Below are positions 1 through 10,353 of a stretch of DNA of 64,000 nt, piece after piece. Position 1 is the first letter of the stretch. The number at the start of each line of letters is the position of its first letter. The stretch covers positions 62,001 through 126,000 of the forward strand of contig NZ_JACXBP010000002.1 of assembly GCF_014773485.1 (NCBI RefSeq), in the 5' to 3' direction. A program made the position numbers and the translations under genes. Source of the stretch: Erwinia aphidicola. GTDB taxonomy: Bacteria > Pseudomonadota > Gammaproteobacteria > Enterobacterales > Enterobacteriaceae. The notes beneath the pieces were generated by a model. That model was not told the DNA's origin. It made no database searches and saw only the letters and a list, made by a program, of their open reading frames with translations.

Positions 1-2371
1 GTTTGGGGTAGCGCCCTTTCATCTCTTTTTGCACTTCCCGGTAAGCCCCGTTCCAGAACGCCGCCAGATCGCGGGTGATCTGCAGCGGGCGCTGCGCCGG
101 GGATAGCAGCTCCAGAACCAGCGGAATGCGCCCTGCGGCAACGCTGGGATTGTGCGCTTCGCCGTACATCTCCTGCAGACGCACCGCCAGGGCGGGCGGT
201 TTATCAGCAGAGTACTGGATCGGCAGGCGGCTTCCGGTCGGCACAGTGTAATGAGTTGGCAATGCAGTATCCAGTTGCTGTCGCTGTGACCATGTGAGCA
301 ATTGTAATAACGCAGCGGCACAGTCGAGCTGGCGCAGGCCACGCGCATCGCGCACGCCATTCATCGCGGGCAGCAGCCAGCGCTCCAGGCGCTCCAGCAG
401 CGCGGGCTCATCGGCGGCGGGCCACTCCTCTTCCGGCAGCCACTGCGCGGCACAGACCAGCCGCAATCTTAGCTGCTCTGCCTGTGGCGTCCAGTTCAGC
501 ACCGATAAACCTTTGCTGCGCACCCAGCGCAGCATCGCCGCGTGCAGCTCCTGCTCGTCCGGTTTCGCCAGCGGCTGCGACTTCAGCACCAGCTGGCCGA
601 CCTGCTCACGGCGCCAGGCGCGCAGCGTGCCTTTCTCTTCATCCCACTCCACTTCAGTTTGCTGCGTCAGCAGAACAGGAAGCTGGCGCACCAGCTGGTC
701 GATATCCAGCGGCAGCGCCTGCAAAATACGCGCGTCGGGTTGGCTATGGCTCTGCAGCAGCTGTGGCGCAATCAGCCACTCGTAGCGGGTTAAGGCCTCT
801 TCACGATCGAGCGCGGCCCCGCTGCCGTTCGCCAGCTGATAGCGCCCCTCGGCACCGCGCCGCCGCGCGATGCGGTCCGGGAAGGCTACCGCCAGCAGCG
901 CCGGGAGGCGATCTTCATCCAGCGTTCCACCACTGACCTTCAGCCGCTGCTGCAGCTGACGGGCGCGGCGCTGCCACTGCGGCAGGCGGCGCTGGAAGCT
1001 GTCGCGCAGGTCGGGGCTGCCGCGCTGTGGATCCTCCAGCATCGCCACCAGCTGGGCGGCGGTGGCGACCGCATCGGCATCGCTGCCGGCGGCAATCAGC
1101 ATCGCGGCAAAGCGCGGTTCGCTGCCGAGCGCGGCCATTTTGCGCCCCTGCGCATTCAGACGCCCGTCACCGTCGGTCGCCCCCAGCTTTTGCAGCAGCT
1201 GACGCGCCGCCTCGATACCCGCGGCGGGCGGCACGTCCAGCCAGTTAAGCTGGTTGATATCGTGGCAGCCCCACTGCAGCAGATCGAGCCACAGCGCCGC
1301 GAGATCGCTGGTGAGTATTTCCGGGTCGCTGTGGGCGGCAGCGCGCTCCGCCTGCTCCTTGGCTATCAGATGCAGGCAGATGCCGGGTTCGAGGCGCCCG
1401 GCGCGCCCGGCACGCTGGGTCATCGAGGCCTGGCTGACGCGCCGGGTTTGCAGGCTGGTCAGCCCGCTGCGCAGGTCGAAAAACGCGCTGCGCTCCAGCG
1501 CGCAGTCCACCACCAGACGAATGCCCTCGATGGTTAAGCTGGTTTCGGCGATATTGGTAGCCAGCACCACTTTGCGCCGCCCGGCCGCGGCAGGCAGGAT
1601 AGCCCGGCGCTGATCCGCCAGCGATAGCGCACCGTATAACGGGCAGAGGTCAACATCGCTGGCGACAAGGTCGCTAAGCGCACTCTGCACACGCTGGATC
1701 TCCGCCACGCCGGGCAGAAACAGCAGCAGCGAGCCGCTCTCCTCGCGTAATAGCTGGCTCACCTGGCGTGCCACCGCATCGTCAAAGCGCAGCGTGGGGG
1801 AGAGCGGCTGGTAGCGGCGATCTACCGGGAAGGATCGCCCCTCGGAGGCGATCAGCGGCGCATCCGGCAGCCACTCGCGCAGCCGCGAGTTGTCCAGCGT
1901 TGCCGACATGATCAGCACTTTCAGATCGTCACGCAGCCCGCCCTGCACGTCCAGCAGCAGCGCCAGCGCCAGATCGCCCTGCAAACTGCGCTCGTGAAAC
2001 TCATCAAGGATCACCAGCGACACGCCCTCCAGCATCGGATCCTGCTGCAGCATGCGCGTCAGGATCCCTTCCGTCACCACCTCTAAGCGTGTGTCAGGCC
2101 CGCAGCGCGACTCGCCACGCATGCGGTAGCCAACGATCTCGCCCGGCTGCTGGCCCAGCAGCTCGGCCAGCCGCTGTGCAACGTTGCGCGCCGCCAGCCT
2201 GCGCGGTTCCAGCAGCAGGATGCGCCCGCTGAATCCCGCCTGTTGCAGGATCTGGAGCGGCAGCCAGGTGGATTTTCCGGCGCCGGTCGGGGCAGCCAGC
2301 AGCACCTGCGGGGCGGATTGCAGTGCCGCCAGCAGTTCGGGTAGGACGGCACTGACCGGTAATGAACTCAC
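1..2371 (-). CDS. hrpB: ATP-dependent RNA helicase HrpB, partial at the left edge
   Basis: DExH-box RNA helicase of the HrpB family. The frame stays open from a GTG start (VSSLPVSAVLPELL) to the window edge. Walker A (APTGAGKST) lies near residue 30, followed by LEPRRLAARNVAQRL, the DEFHERS box and the SATL motif III. The last readable residues (VQKEMKGRYPK) match the C-terminal tail of E. coli HrpB, so only about 15-20 residues are missing. In-frame ATGs at 2392 and 2398 exist, but the GTG fits the family start best. It is divergent from thpR, as in E. coli. The exact RNA target is not known for this family. Confidence 0.93.
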   Translation of the reverse strand, partial: MSSLPVSAVLPELLAALQSAPQVLLAAPTGAGKSTWLPLQILQQAGFSGRILLLEPRRLAARNVAQRLAELLGQQPGEIVGYRMRGESRCGPDTRLEVVTEGILTRMLQQDPMLEGVSLVILDEFHERSLQGDLALALLLDVQGGLRDDLKVLIMSATLDNSRLREWLPDAPLIASEGRSFPVDRRYQPLSPTLRFDDAVARQVSQLLREESGSLLLFLPGVAEIQRVQSALSDLVASDVDLCPLYGALSLADQRRAILPAAAGRRKVVLATNIAETSLTIEGIRLVVDCALERSAFFDLRSGLTSLQTRRVSQASMTQRAGRAGRLEPGICLHLIAKEQAERAAAHSDPEILTSDLAALWLDLLQWGCHDINQLNWLDVPPAAGIEAARQLLQKLGATDGDGRLNAQGRKMAALGSEPRFAAMLIAAGSDADAVATAAQLVAMLEDPQRGSPDLRDSFQRRLPQWQRRARQLQQRLKVSGGTLDEDRLPALLAVAFPDRIARRRGAEGRYQLANGSGAALDREEALTRYEWLIAPQLLQSHSQPDARILQALPLDIDQLVRQLPVLLTQQTEVEWDEEKGTLRAWRREQVGQLVLKSQPLAKPDEQELHAAMLRWVRSKGLSVLNWTPQAEQLRLRLVCAAQWLPEEEWPAADEPALLERLERWLLPAMNGVRDARGLRQLDCAAALLQLLTWSQRQQLDTALPTHYTVPTGSRLPIQYSADKPPALAVRLQEMYGEAHNPSVAAGRIPLVLELLSPAQRPLQITRDLAAFWNGAYREVQKEMKGRYPK

Positions 2372-2448
2372 GTATTTACTCCAGAACGCCATGGTCATAA
2401 TCTGCGGCGCATTGTAGCATTCCCGGGTTTGATTTACCGGAGGACGCG

Positions 2449-2976
2449 ATGAGCGCACAAAAACGGCTGTTTTTCGGCCTCGAACTGCCGGATGAGTGTA
2501 AGCAGAGCCTGATCCAGTGGCGCGCCGCGACCTTCCCGGCGGAAGCGGGCCGCCCGGTAGCCGCCGACAGCCTGCACCTGACGCTGGCGTTCCTCGGCGA
2601 AATCAGTGCGCAGAAGCAGCGGGCGCTGATGCAGCTCGCCGGCCGCATTACGCAGCCCGCTTTTACGCTGACGCTGGATGATGCCGGGCACTGGCCGCGC
2701 TCCGGCGTGGTGTGGCTGGGGCCGCGCCAGGCGCCGCGCGGGCTGCTGCAGCTGGCAGAGCTGCTGCGATCGCAGGCGGCACGCAGCGGCTGTATGCAAC
2801 CTGCTCTGCCTTTTCATCCGCATGTCACATTACTGCGCCACGCTCTGCACCCGGTGTCGTTGCCGCCGCGCAATTTTCACTGGTCAGTGCCGGTCGAGCG
2901 CTTTGTCCTGTTTCAGTCACATTTTACGCGCGGTCGCACCCGCTATGAAGAAGTGGCGGAATGGAAATTACGATAA
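2449..2976 (+). CDS. thpR: RNA 2',3'-cyclic phosphodiesterase ThpR (LigT)
   Basis: A 175-residue member of the 2H phosphoesterase superfamily, which opens 2',3'-cyclic phosphate ends of RNA to 2'-phosphate. Both signature HxTx motifs are present: HLTLAFLG near residue 43 and HPHVTLLR near residue 125. Length matches E. coli LigT/ThpR. The ATG follows a GGAGGACGCG ribosome site. It lies 9 bp before sfsA on the same strand and is divergent from hrpB, the standard enterobacterial arrangement. Confidence 0.95.
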   Translation: MSAQKRLFFGLELPDECKQSLIQWRAATFPAEAGRPVAADSLHLTLAFLGEISAQKQRALMQLAGRITQPAFTLTLDDAGHWPRSGVVWLGPRQAPRGLLQLAELLRSQAARSGCMQPALPFHPHVTLLRHALHPVSLPPRNFHWSVPVERFVLFQSHFTRGRTRYEEVAEWKLR

Positions 2977-2985
2977 GGAATTCCT

Positions 2986-3690
2986 ATGGAATTTAGCCCG
3001 GACCTGCAACCCGCGCGGCTGGTTAAACGCTATAAACGCTTTCTGGCTGATGTGGTCACCCCGCAGGGTGAAGAGCTGACAATCCACTGTGCTAATACCG
3101 GGGCAATGACGGGCTGCGCCACGCCGGGCGACATGGTGTGGTATTCGACATCGGCCAGCCTGACGCGAAAATATCCGCACAGCTGGGAGCTAACCGAAAC
3201 GCAGCAGGGCGACTGGATTTGCGTCAATACCTTACGCGCCAATGGGTTAGTGCGTGAGGCACTTAATGCAGGCCAGATTGCGGAATTATCCGGTTACGAT
3301 ACGCTGCTGCCTGAAGTTAAATATGGCGCAGAAAACAGCCGGATAGACTTCCTGTTACAGGCAAGCGATCGCCGTAACTGCTATATTGAAGTCAAATCCG
3401 TGACGCTATTACAGCAGGGTAAAGGGTATTTTCCGGATGCGGTGACCGTGCGTGGCCAGAAACACCTGCGCGAGCTTAGTCAGATTGCGCAATCGGGCCA
3501 GCGGGCGGTACTGTTCTTCGCCGTTCTGCACTCGGGGATTGAGGACGTTGCCCCGGCGCGACACATTGATGCTCGCTACGCAGAACTCCTGTCGCAGGCC
3601 CGGCAGAATGGTGTAGAGGTGCTATGTTATAAGGCGCAGTTATCACCGGAGGGGATGGTTCTCAGAAAAGCCCTGAAAGTGGAGTTGTAA
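2986..3690 (+). CDS. sfsA: SfsA, sugar fermentation stimulation protein
   Basis: A 234-residue SfsA-family protein, named for stimulation of maltose metabolism in E. coli; it is a putative DNA-binding protein with a nuclease-like C-terminal half. Recognisable blocks are the start [20 protein letters not shown], the NTGAM motif near residue 36, and the region around [15 protein letters not shown] near residue 130. It follows thpR closely and precedes dksA by about 235 bp. The biochemical role remains uncertain in the family. Confidence 0.94.
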   Translation: MEFSPDLQPARLVKRYKRFLADVVTPQGEELTIHCANTGAMTGCATPGDMVWYSTSASLTRKYPHSWELTETQQGDWICVNTLRANGLVREALNAGQIAELSGYDTLLPEVKYGAENSRIDFLLQASDRRNCYIEVKSVTLLQQGKGYFPDAVTVRGQKHLRELSQIAQSGQRAVLFFAVLHSGIEDVAPARHIDARYAELLSQARQNGVEVLCYKAQLSPEGMVLRKALKVEL

Positions 3691-3925
3691 AATTTAGCGC
3701 AATTTGCTTTTATACTGCCGATCGCGCAAATACGCTTTTCCTCACATGCTTGTCAAGGCGTGATCAGGAATAATTGCTTACCTTAACCGCTTCTGGTATT
3801 TATAGCGGCCTGTTTTTTTCCCCATGTGGGATCGATACCCGAAGATTTCGGGTTGCGGGATAGCGACCAACGCCCCTGCAGCTTAAAGATGAAGGGTGTA
3901 GTGCGTGTTATCCAGGAGAAGCAAC

Positions 3926-4381
3926 ATGCAAGAAGGGCAAAACCGTAAAACATCGTCCCTGAGTATTCTCGCCATCGCTGGGGTGGAGCCATACCAAGAG
4001 AAGCCGGGCGAAGAGTATATGAATGAAGCCCAGCTGGAGCACTTCAAGAAAATTCTTGGGGCGTGGCGTAATCAACTCCGGGATGAAGTCGATCGTACGG
4101 TCACACACATGCAGGACGAAGCCGCTAACTTCCCGGACCCGGTCGATCGTGCCGCTCAGGAAGAAGAGTTCAGTCTTGAATTGCGTAACCGCGATCGCGA
4201 GCGCAAGCTGATTAAAAAGATCGAAAAGACGCTGAAGAAAGTTGAAGACGATGATTTCGGCTACTGTGACTCCTGTGGCGTTGAAATCGGTATCCGTCGT
4301 CTGGAAGCGCGTCCTACCGCCGATCTTTGCATCGACTGTAAAACGCTGGCAGAAATCCGCGAAAAACAAATGGCCGGTTAA
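3926..4381 (+). CDS. dksA: RNA polymerase-binding transcription factor DksA
   Basis: 151-residue DksA, which inserts its coiled coil into the RNA polymerase secondary channel and with ppGpp controls rRNA and amino-acid promoters. The sequence is nearly identical to E. coli DksA: the acidic coiled-coil tip ([10 protein letters not shown], around residue 71) and a C-terminal zinc finger with Cys pairs CDSC and CIDC. A longer reading with seven extra N-terminal residues is possible from 3905, but ATG 3926 ([10 protein letters not shown]) matches the family and follows CAGGAGAAGCAAC. The 235-bp upstream region probably holds its promoters; I could not assign them. Confidence 0.98.
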   Translation: MQEGQNRKTSSLSILAIAGVEPYQEKPGEEYMNEAQLEHFKKILGAWRNQLRDEVDRTVTHMQDEAANFPDPVDRAAQEEEFSLELRNRDRERKLIKKIEKTLKKVEDDDFGYCDSCGVEIGIRRLEARPTADLCIDCKTLAEIREKQMAG

Positions 4382-4446
4382 CGGCATATGATTGTGCAGT
4401 GAAGCGGGGAATCTCTCCCGCAGTCGCTTCACTGCCCATCTTCAAG

Positions 4447-5319
4447 ATGATGACCTCAGACTATATCGGGCGCTTCGCCCCCTCCCCCTCCGGTGAACTT
4501 CACTTTGGCTCTCTGATTGCTGCTTTAGGCAGTTATCTCCAGGCTCGCGCGCAGCATGGCGCGTGGTACGTACGCATTGAAGATATTGACCCGCCGCGTG
4601 AAGTCCCCGGTGCGGCAACGCGTATCCTGCAGCAGCTGGAGCAGTACGGACTGGAGTGGGATGGAGAAGTCCTGTGGCAGTCGCAGCGCCATGAAGCCTA
4701 CCGCGCCGCGCTCGATCGACTGCAGCGTGACGGGCACAGCTACTACTGCACCTGCACGCGCAGCCGTATTCAGCAGGTTGGCGGGCTGTACGACGGCCAC
4801 TGCCGGGCGCTGGGGCTCGGGCCGGAAAACGCCGCGCTGCGCCTTAAGGTTGATCGTCCGCTGAGCGAATTTCACGACCAGCTGCGTGGCAGCGTCAAGG
4901 CCGATGCCAGGCTGGCGCAGGAAGACTTTATTATTCATCGCCGCGATGGGCTGTTTGCCTATAACCTTGCGGTGGTGGTGGATGACCATTTCCAGGGCGT
5001 GACGGAAGTGGTGCGCGGCGCGGATCTGATTGAGCCGACCGTGCGTCAAATCACGCTCTACGATCAGTTTGGCTGGCCTGCGCCGCGCTATCTGCACCTG
5101 CCGCTGGTGTTAAACCACGACGGCAACAAGCTCTCCAAGCAGAATCATGCGCCGCCGCTGCCGGAAGGCGATCCGCGCCCGGCGCTGGCAGCAGCGCTGC
5201 GTTTTCTCGGTCAGCCGGTGGCAGAAAGCTGGCGCGATCTGAGCGTTGCCGCGCTGTTACAGCACGCAATCGGTGACTGGAAGTGCAAAAAAATCCCAAT
5301 AAACGACGCGCAGCAGTAG
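4447..5319 (+). CDS. gluQ: Glutamyl-Q tRNA(Asp) synthetase GluQ
   Basis: Truncated paralogue of glutamyl-tRNA synthetase that activates glutamate and attaches it to queuosine in tRNA-Asp. Class I signatures are visible: [15 protein letters not shown] (HIGH-type) near the start and KLSKQNHA (KMSKS-type) near residue 230. A zinc-binding group CTC..C..C is near residue 100. No anticodon-binding domain, as expected. The start is placed at ATG 4447 ([10 protein letters not shown]); an in-frame ATG at 4399 would add 16 unconserved residues. It lies between dksA and pcnB as in E. coli. Confidence 0.94.
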   Translation: MMTSDYIGRFAPSPSGELHFGSLIAALGSYLQARAQHGAWYVRIEDIDPPREVPGAATRILQQLEQYGLEWDGEVLWQSQRHEAYRAALDRLQRDGHSYYCTCTRSRIQQVGGLYDGHCRALGLGPENAALRLKVDRPLSEFHDQLRGSVKADARLAQEDFIIHRRDGLFAYNLAVVVDDHFQGVTEVVRGADLIEPTVRQITLYDQFGWPAPRYLHLPLVLNHDGNKLSKQNHAPPLPEGDPRPALAAALRFLGQPVAESWRDLSVAALLQHAIGDWKCKKIPINDAQQ

Positions 5320-5416
5320 CATACACCGACTTCGGCATTCTCAAACGCTTCACTCTGAGCTATGATTAGCCGCTGTTTTTACCGACCAAATTTCATTGTC
5401 ACTATCGAGGTGTCCC

Positions 5417-6838
5417 ATTTTTACCCGAGTTGCTAATTTTTGCCGGAAAGTCCTCAGTCGCGATGACGTGGCGCCAGCCGAGGTCGAGGAAGTGCGTCAG
5501 ATGACCGTCATTCCGCGCGATAGTCATAACATCTCGCGCAAGGACATCAGTGAAAATGCCCTCAAGGTACTGTATCGCCTGAACAAAGCCGGATTCGAAG
5601 CCTACCTGGTAGGCGGCGGCGTGCGCGATTTGCTGCTGGGTAAAAAACCGAAAGACTTCGATGTGACCACCAACGCCACGCCGGATCAGATGCGTAAACT
5701 GTTCCGCAACTGCCGTCTGGTCGGTCGTCGCTTCCGCCTCGCGCACGTGATGTTTGGCCCGGAAATTATCGAGGTCGCCACCTTCCGTGGTCACCATGAA
5801 GCGGAGCAGCCGGTTGCTGATGACCGCAACAGCTCGCAGCGCGGCCAGAATGGTATGCTGCTGCGCGATAATATTTTCGGTTCGATTGAAGATGACGCCC
5901 AGCGCCGCGATCTGACGATTAACAGCCTCTATTACAGCGTGGCCGACTTCACCGTGCGTGATTACGTGGGTGGCCTGAGCGACCTGCAGCAGGGCATCAT
6001 CCGGATGATCGGTGACCCGGAAACCCGCTACCGTGAAGACCCGGTGCGTATGCTGCGCGTGGTGCGCTTCGCCGCCAAGCTGGACATGAGCATCGCGCCC
6101 GAAACCGGTGAGCCCATCCCGCGTCTCGCTACGCTACTGAACGATATCCCACCGGCACGCCTGTTCGAAGAGACGCTGAAGCTGCTGCAGGCGGGTTACG
6201 GTCATCAAACTTATCTGAAACTGCGTGAATATCAGCTGTTCCAGCCGCTGTTCCCGATCATCACCCGCTACTTCACCGAACAGGGTGACAGTAATATGGA
6301 GAAGATGATCCTGCAGGTGCTGAAAAATACCGATAACCGCATCCACAACCAGATGCGTGTTAACCCGGCGTTCCTGTTTGCGGCGATGTTCTGGTATCCA
6401 CAGCTGGAAGCCGCGCAGAAAATCGCCCAGGAGAGCGGGCTGGTCTATTACGATGCCTTCGCGCTGTCGATGAATGACGTGCTGGATGAGGCGTGCCGCT
6501 CGCTGGCTATTCCAAAACGCATTACCACGCTGGTGCGGGATATCTGGCAGCTGCAGCTGCGCCTGTCGCGCCGCCACGGTAAGCGTGCGTGGAAGCTGAT
6601 GGAGCATCCGAAATTCCGCGCCGCTTACGACCTGCTGGCACTGCGTGCCGAAGTGGAAAACAACCACGAACTGCAGCGTCTGACCACCTGGTGGGGCGAG
6701 TTCCAGGTTTCTGCGCCACCGCAGCAGAAAACCATGCTCAACACCCTGGGCGATGATCCGGTGCCACGCCGCCGCACCCGCCGCCCGCGCAAGCGCGTTC
6801 CCGGCGGCCAGCGCCGCGACCATAACAACGACGCATGA
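5417..6838 (+). CDS. pcnB: Poly(A) polymerase I, with a probable ATT start
   Basis: Adds 3' poly(A) tails to RNA, promoting decay and controlling ColE1-type plasmid copy number. Nucleotidyltransferase core: [20 protein letters not shown] near residue 60, then [10 protein letters not shown] and an RNA-binding domain; the C-terminus is an Arg-rich tail ([11 protein letters not shown]). I place the start at ATT 5417 ([14 protein letters not shown]), six bases after GAGG (5407-5410), because homology begins there and E. coli pcnB is known to use the rare AUU start. An upstream in-frame TTG at 5396 would add seven unconserved residues. It overlaps folK by four bases. Confidence 0.95.
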   Translation: MFTRVANFCRKVLSRDDVAPAEVEEVRQMTVIPRDSHNISRKDISENALKVLYRLNKAGFEAYLVGGGVRDLLLGKKPKDFDVTTNATPDQMRKLFRNCRLVGRRFRLAHVMFGPEIIEVATFRGHHEAEQPVADDRNSSQRGQNGMLLRDNIFGSIEDDAQRRDLTINSLYYSVADFTVRDYVGGLSDLQQGIIRMIGDPETRYREDPVRMLRVVRFAAKLDMSIAPETGEPIPRLATLLNDIPPARLFEETLKLLQAGYGHQTYLKLREYQLFQPLFPIITRYFTEQGDSNMEKMILQVLKNTDNRIHNQMRVNPAFLFAAMFWYPQLEAAQKIAQESGLVYYDAFALSMNDVLDEACRSLAIPKRITTLVRDIWQLQLRLSRRHGKRAWKLMEHPKFRAAYDLLALRAEVENNHELQRLTTWWGEFQVSAPPQQKTMLNTLGDDPVPRRRTRRPRKRVPGGQRRDHNNDA

Positions 6839-7314
6839 TCCGCGTTTATCTGGCGCTGGGCAGTAATCTGGCCGACCCGCTGCATCAGGTGCAATCTGCC
6901 CTGAATGCGCTGGCGGCCCTGCCTGATACCACGCTGGTAGCCACCTCTTCTCTTTACCGCACCCCCCCTTACGGCCCGCCGGACCAGCCTGATTTTCTCA
7001 ATGCTGCCGTGGCGCTGGATACGGCACTTGCGGCCGAAACCCTGCTCGACCATACCCAGCGCATTGAGCTGGAGCAGGGGCGCGTGCGCAAAGCGCATCG
7101 CTGGGGGCCGCGCACGCTTGACCTCGACATCATGCTGTTTGGTGAGCAGACGCTGAGCACGCTACGCCTGACGGTCCCCCACTACGATATGCACAATCGC
7201 GCCTTTATGCTGCTGCCGCTGCTGGAGATCGCCCCCGATCTGACCTTGCCCAACGGCACCCGCATCGCGGATTTGCTGGCGACGCTCGACAGCAGCAGCA
7301 TCCGGCACTGGTAA
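6835..7314 (+). CDS. folK: HPPK, 6-hydroxymethyl-7,8-dihydropterin pyrophosphokinase
   Basis: Transfers pyrophosphate from ATP to 6-hydroxymethyl-dihydropterin in folate synthesis. The 159 residues carry the N-terminal [10 protein letters not shown] motif and the signature [15 protein letters not shown] near residues 90-105. The ATG overlaps the pcnB stop (ATGA), so the two are translationally coupled, as in E. coli. After its stop comes a small palindrome (GGGCATGCCC, near 7331), then panB. Confidence 0.96.
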   Translation: MIRVYLALGSNLADPLHQVQSALNALAALPDTTLVATSSLYRTPPYGPPDQPDFLNAAVALDTALAAETLLDHTQRIELEQGRVRKAHRWGPRTLDLDIMLFGEQTLSTLRLTVPHYDMHNRAFMLLPLLEIAPDLTLPNGTRIADLLATLDSSSIRHW

Positions 7315-7423
7315 TCGGCAAACCGCGGGCCGGGCATGCCCGCGACCTCACCCGCGACAATGCTGACATCCCTCTCCCCTTCCATTAAGATACGCCCAAC
7401 AGAAAATGCCTAACGGGGATCTG

Positions 7424-8218
7424 ATGAAACCGACTACCGTCTCGACCTTACGCCAGTGGAAGCAGCAGGGGCACAAATTCGCCACCATCACCGCCTATGA
7501 TTACAGCTTTGCCCGCCTGTTTGCCGATGAGGGTATTCAGGTCATGCTGGTGGGTGACTCTCTTGGCATGGTGGTTCAGGGCCACGACTCCACGCTGCCG
7601 GTCACGGTTGCCGATATCGCTTACCACACGCAAACCGTGCGCCGTGGCGCCCCCGCTGCGCTGCTGCTCGCTGACCTACCGTTTATGAGCTACGCCACGC
7701 CACAGCAGACCTTTGACAGCGCCGCGACGCTGATGCGCGCCGGGGCCAACATGGTGAAGCTGGAGGGCGGCAAGTGGCTGGCGGAAACGGTGCAACAGTT
7801 AACCGAACGCGCGGTGCCGGTGTGTGGCCACCTCGGGCTGACGCCGCAGTCGGTGAATGTTTTTGGCGGGTACAAAGTGCAGGGTCGTGAAAGCGCCGAT
7901 GCCGAGCGCCTGCTGGAAGATGCACTGGCGCTGGAAGCAGCAGGCATACAGCTGCTGGTGCTGGAGTGCGTGCCGGTTTCGCTGGCAAAACGCGTGACCG
8001 AGGCGCTGGCCATCCCGGTGATTGGCATTGGCGCGGGCAGCGTCACCGACGGTCAGATACTGGTGATGCACGACGCCTTTGGCATTACCGGCGGTCACAT
8101 TCCTAAATTTGCCAAAAACTTCCTCGCTGAGGCCGGAGAGATCCGCGCCGCAGTGCGTCAGTATGTAGCAGAAGTTGAAGCCGGAAGTTATCCGGCCGCT
8201 GAACACAGTTTCCAGTAA
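7424..8218 (+). CDS. panB: Ketopantoate hydroxymethyltransferase PanB
   Basis: First committed step of pantothenate synthesis: transfers a hydroxymethyl group from methylene-tetrahydrofolate to 2-oxoisovalerate. 264 residues from ATG 7424 (MKPTTVSTL), which follows ACGGGGATCTG; an upstream ATG at 7406 adds six unconserved residues. Metal ligands are in VGDSLGM, ADLPFM and KLEGG; the catalytic Glu is in LVLECVP near residue 181. First gene of the panB-panC-panD group. Confidence 0.97.
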   Translation: MKPTTVSTLRQWKQQGHKFATITAYDYSFARLFADEGIQVMLVGDSLGMVVQGHDSTLPVTVADIAYHTQTVRRGAPAALLLADLPFMSYATPQQTFDSAATLMRAGANMVKLEGGKWLAETVQQLTERAVPVCGHLGLTPQSVNVFGGYKVQGRESADAERLLEDALALEAAGIQLLVLECVPVSLAKRVTEALAIPVIGIGAGSVTDGQILVMHDAFGITGGHIPKFAKNFLAEAGEIRAAVRQYVAEVEAGSYPAAEHSFQ

Positions 8219-8233
8219 ACCAGGAGAAACACC

Positions 8234-9088
8234 GTGCTGATTATTGAAACCCTGCCGATGCTGCGCCGCGAAATTCGCCGCTGGCGCCAGGACGGCAAGC
8301 GCATTGCGCTGGTGCCAACCATGGGCAACCTGCATGACGGGCATATGACCCTGGTGGATGAAGCGCGCGCGCGTGCCGATATCGTGGTGGTGTCGATCTT
8401 CGTTAACCCGATGCAGTTTGAGCGCGCAGACGATCTGGCGCGCTATCCGCGCACGCTGCAGCAGGATTGTGAAAAGCTGAACCGCCGCGGCGTTGATCTG
8501 GTGTTCTCCCCGGCACCGGGCGATGTCTATCCCAAAGGGCTGAGCGAGCAGACGTTTGTCGACGTTCCCGGCCTTTCCACCCTGCTGGAAGGCGCCAGCC
8601 GCCCGGGGCACTTCCGCGGCGTTTCCACCATCGTCAGCAAGCTGTTTAACCTGGTGCAGCCCGACCTCGCCTGCTTTGGCGAAAAGGATTACCAGCAGCT
8701 GGCGCTGATCCGCAAAATGGTGGCGGATATGGGCTACGATATTGATATCGTCGGCGTGCCCACCGTGCGTGCCAAAGATGGCCTGGCGCTCAGCTCGCGT
8801 AACGGCTATCTGAGCAGCGATGAGCGTAAAATCGCCCCGGTGCTGAGCCAGGTGATGCACAGCATCGCTGCAAAACTGGAAAGCGGCGAGCGCCATGTGG
8901 AAGAGATGATTGCGGCGGCGGAAAGTGAGCTGGCAGCGCAGGGCTTACAGGCCGATGGGCTGGCGATTGTGGATGCCGATACGCTGCTGCCGCTCAATGT
9001 CGACAGTCAGCGTGCGGTGATCCTGATGGCGGCCTGGCTCGGCAAGGCTCGCCTGATTGATAACCAACAGGTTGATCTGACCCAGTAG
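8234..9088 (+). CDS. panC: Pantothenate synthetase PanC
   Basis: Condenses pantoate with beta-alanine using ATP. 284 residues; GTG start after AGGAGAAACACC. HIGH-type nucleotide motif in [13 protein letters not shown] (residues 27-39), the pantoate-binding region VFVNPMQF-like at [10 protein letters not shown], and the KMSKS-like [11 protein letters not shown] near residue 183. It follows panB by 15 bp, so co-transcription is likely. Confidence 0.97.
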   Translation: MLIIETLPMLRREIRRWRQDGKRIALVPTMGNLHDGHMTLVDEARARADIVVVSIFVNPMQFERADDLARYPRTLQQDCEKLNRRGVDLVFSPAPGDVYPKGLSEQTFVDVPGLSTLLEGASRPGHFRGVSTIVSKLFNLVQPDLACFGEKDYQQLALIRKMVADMGYDIDIVGVPTVRAKDGLALSSRNGYLSSDERKIAPVLSQVMHSIAAKLESGERHVEEMIAAAESELAAQGLQADGLAIVDADTLLPLNVDSQRAVILMAAWLGKARLIDNQQVDLTQ

Positions 9089-9152
9089 ACAGACGTGCGG
9101 CGCCGGGTAATACTGGCGTCCGTTTTTTGCATTGACTGTAGAGTGATGAGTT

Positions 9153-9533
9153 ATGAATCGTACTATGTTGCAGGGCAAACTCCACCGGGTCACCGTGACC
9201 CAGGCTGACCTGAATTACGAAGGTTCCTGCGCCATCGATCAGGATTTCCTCGATGCTTCCGGCATTCTGCAATACGAAGCGATCGATATCTATAACATCA
9301 ACAACGGCCAGCGTTTCTCAACCTACGCTATCGCCGCCGAACGCGGTTCGAAAATCATCTCGGTCAACGGTGCGGCAGCGCGCTGTGCCTGCGAAGGGGA
9401 CCTGCTGATTATCTGTTCGTACGTGCAGATGTCGGACGCAGAGGCCCGCGAGTGGCAGCCGAAGGTGGCCTATTTCGAAGGTAAAAACCAGATGAAGCGC
9501 GTGGCGAAAGCCGTGCCGGTTCAGGTGGCGTAA
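9153..9533 (+). CDS. panD: Aspartate 1-decarboxylase proenzyme PanD
   Basis: Makes beta-alanine for pantothenate. This 126-residue proenzyme self-cleaves between Gly24 and Ser25 (NYEGSC) to make the pyruvoyl cofactor; that site is intact. Length matches E. coli. E. coli has another gene between panC and panD; here they are only 64 bp apart. A strong hairpin follows. Confidence 0.97.
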   Translation: MNRTMLQGKLHRVTVTQADLNYEGSCAIDQDFLDASGILQYEAIDIYNINNGQRFSTYAIAAERGSKIISVNGAAARCACEGDLLIICSYVQMSDAEAREWQPKVAYFEGKNQMKRVAKAVPVQVA

Positions 9534-9546
9534 AAAGCCAAACATG

Positions 9547-9578
9547 TAGGGGCCGATCGGAAAAATGATCGGCCCCTA
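9547..9578. terminator. Bidirectional hairpin between panD and yadH
   Basis: Perfect 12-bp stem (TAGGGGCCGATC with its complement) around an 8-base loop. It lies between the convergent ends of panD and yadH, so it can end transcription from both sides. It belongs to a family of TAGGGG/GGCCC-edged hairpins found at several gene ends in this window. Confidence 0.75.
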
Positions 9579-9582
9579 TCCA

Positions 9583-10353
9583 TCAGGTACGTAATCCGCG
9601 ACCGCGCTGGATCAGCACCCACACCAGAATATAAAACACCGCAATAAACGCCACCAGCACGCCCAGCGTAAACGCCAGCGGCACATCGTTAATCCCGAGG
9701 AAACCGTAGCGGAATCCGCTGATCATATAGACGATCGGGTTCAGCTTCGACACCATCTGCCATACCGGCGGCAGCAGCGTCAGTGAATAGAACACCCCGC
9801 CAAGGTAGGTCAGCGGCGTCAGCACGAAGGTCGGGATCAGGCTGATATCATCGAAAGTCCGGGCAAATACCGCATTCAACAGGCCCGCCAGCGAGAACAG
9901 CACCGCCGTCAGCAGCAGCGTCACCGCCACCATCAGCCACGAATGCACCTGGAACGGCACGAAGAACAGCGAAATCGCCGTCACCAGCACGCCCACGCAG
10001 ATCCCGCGCGCCACGCCGCCGCCGACATAACCGGCGATAATCACGTGCGTCGGTACCGGTGCCACCAGCAGCTCTTCGATATTGCGCTGGAACTTGGCGC
10101 TGAAGAACGACGAGGCCACGTTGGCATAGGCATTGGTGATCACCGCCATCATAATCAGGCCCGGCACAATAAACTGCATATAGCTGAAGCCGTGCATCTC
10201 ACCGATGCGCGAGCCGATCAGGTTGCCGAAAATAATAAAGTAGAGCGTCATGGTGATCACCGGCGGCACCAGCGTCTGGATCCAGATGCGGGCGAAACGG
10301 TTAATCTCTTTACCCCAGATGCTCTTCAGGGCGACCCAGTATAAATGTGTCAT
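9583..10353 (-). CDS. yadH: ABC-2 type transporter permease YadH
   Basis: Inner-membrane permease of an ABC-2 exporter, partner of the ATPase YadG. 256 residues with about six hydrophobic segments and the ABC-2 family motif region FARTFDDISLIPTFVLTPLT near residue 165. The start overlaps the yadG stop (10350-10353, ATGA), so the pair is translationally coupled. The substrate is unknown. Confidence 0.93.
   Translation of the reverse strand: MTHLYWVALKSIWGKEINRFARIWIQTLVPPVITMTLYFIIFGNLIGSRIGEMHGFSYMQFIVPGLIMMAVITNAYANVASSFFSAKFQRNIEELLVAPVPTHVIIAGYVGGGVARGICVGVLVTAISLFFVPFQVHSWLMVAVTLLLTAVLFSLAGLLNAVFARTFDDISLIPTFVLTPLTYLGGVFYSLTLLPPVWQMVSKLNPIVYMISGFRYGFLGINDVPLAFTLGVLVAFIAVFYILVWVLIQRGRGLRT

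Noticed and set aside
7315-7423. Possible riboswitch before panB
   Set aside because: The 109-bp spacer has only a short GGGCATGCCC palindrome and no conserved riboswitch core.
7799-8896. Minus-strand 365-codon frame opposite panB and panC
   Set aside because: Antisense shadow of two well-recognised genes; no ribosome site and no recognisable domain.
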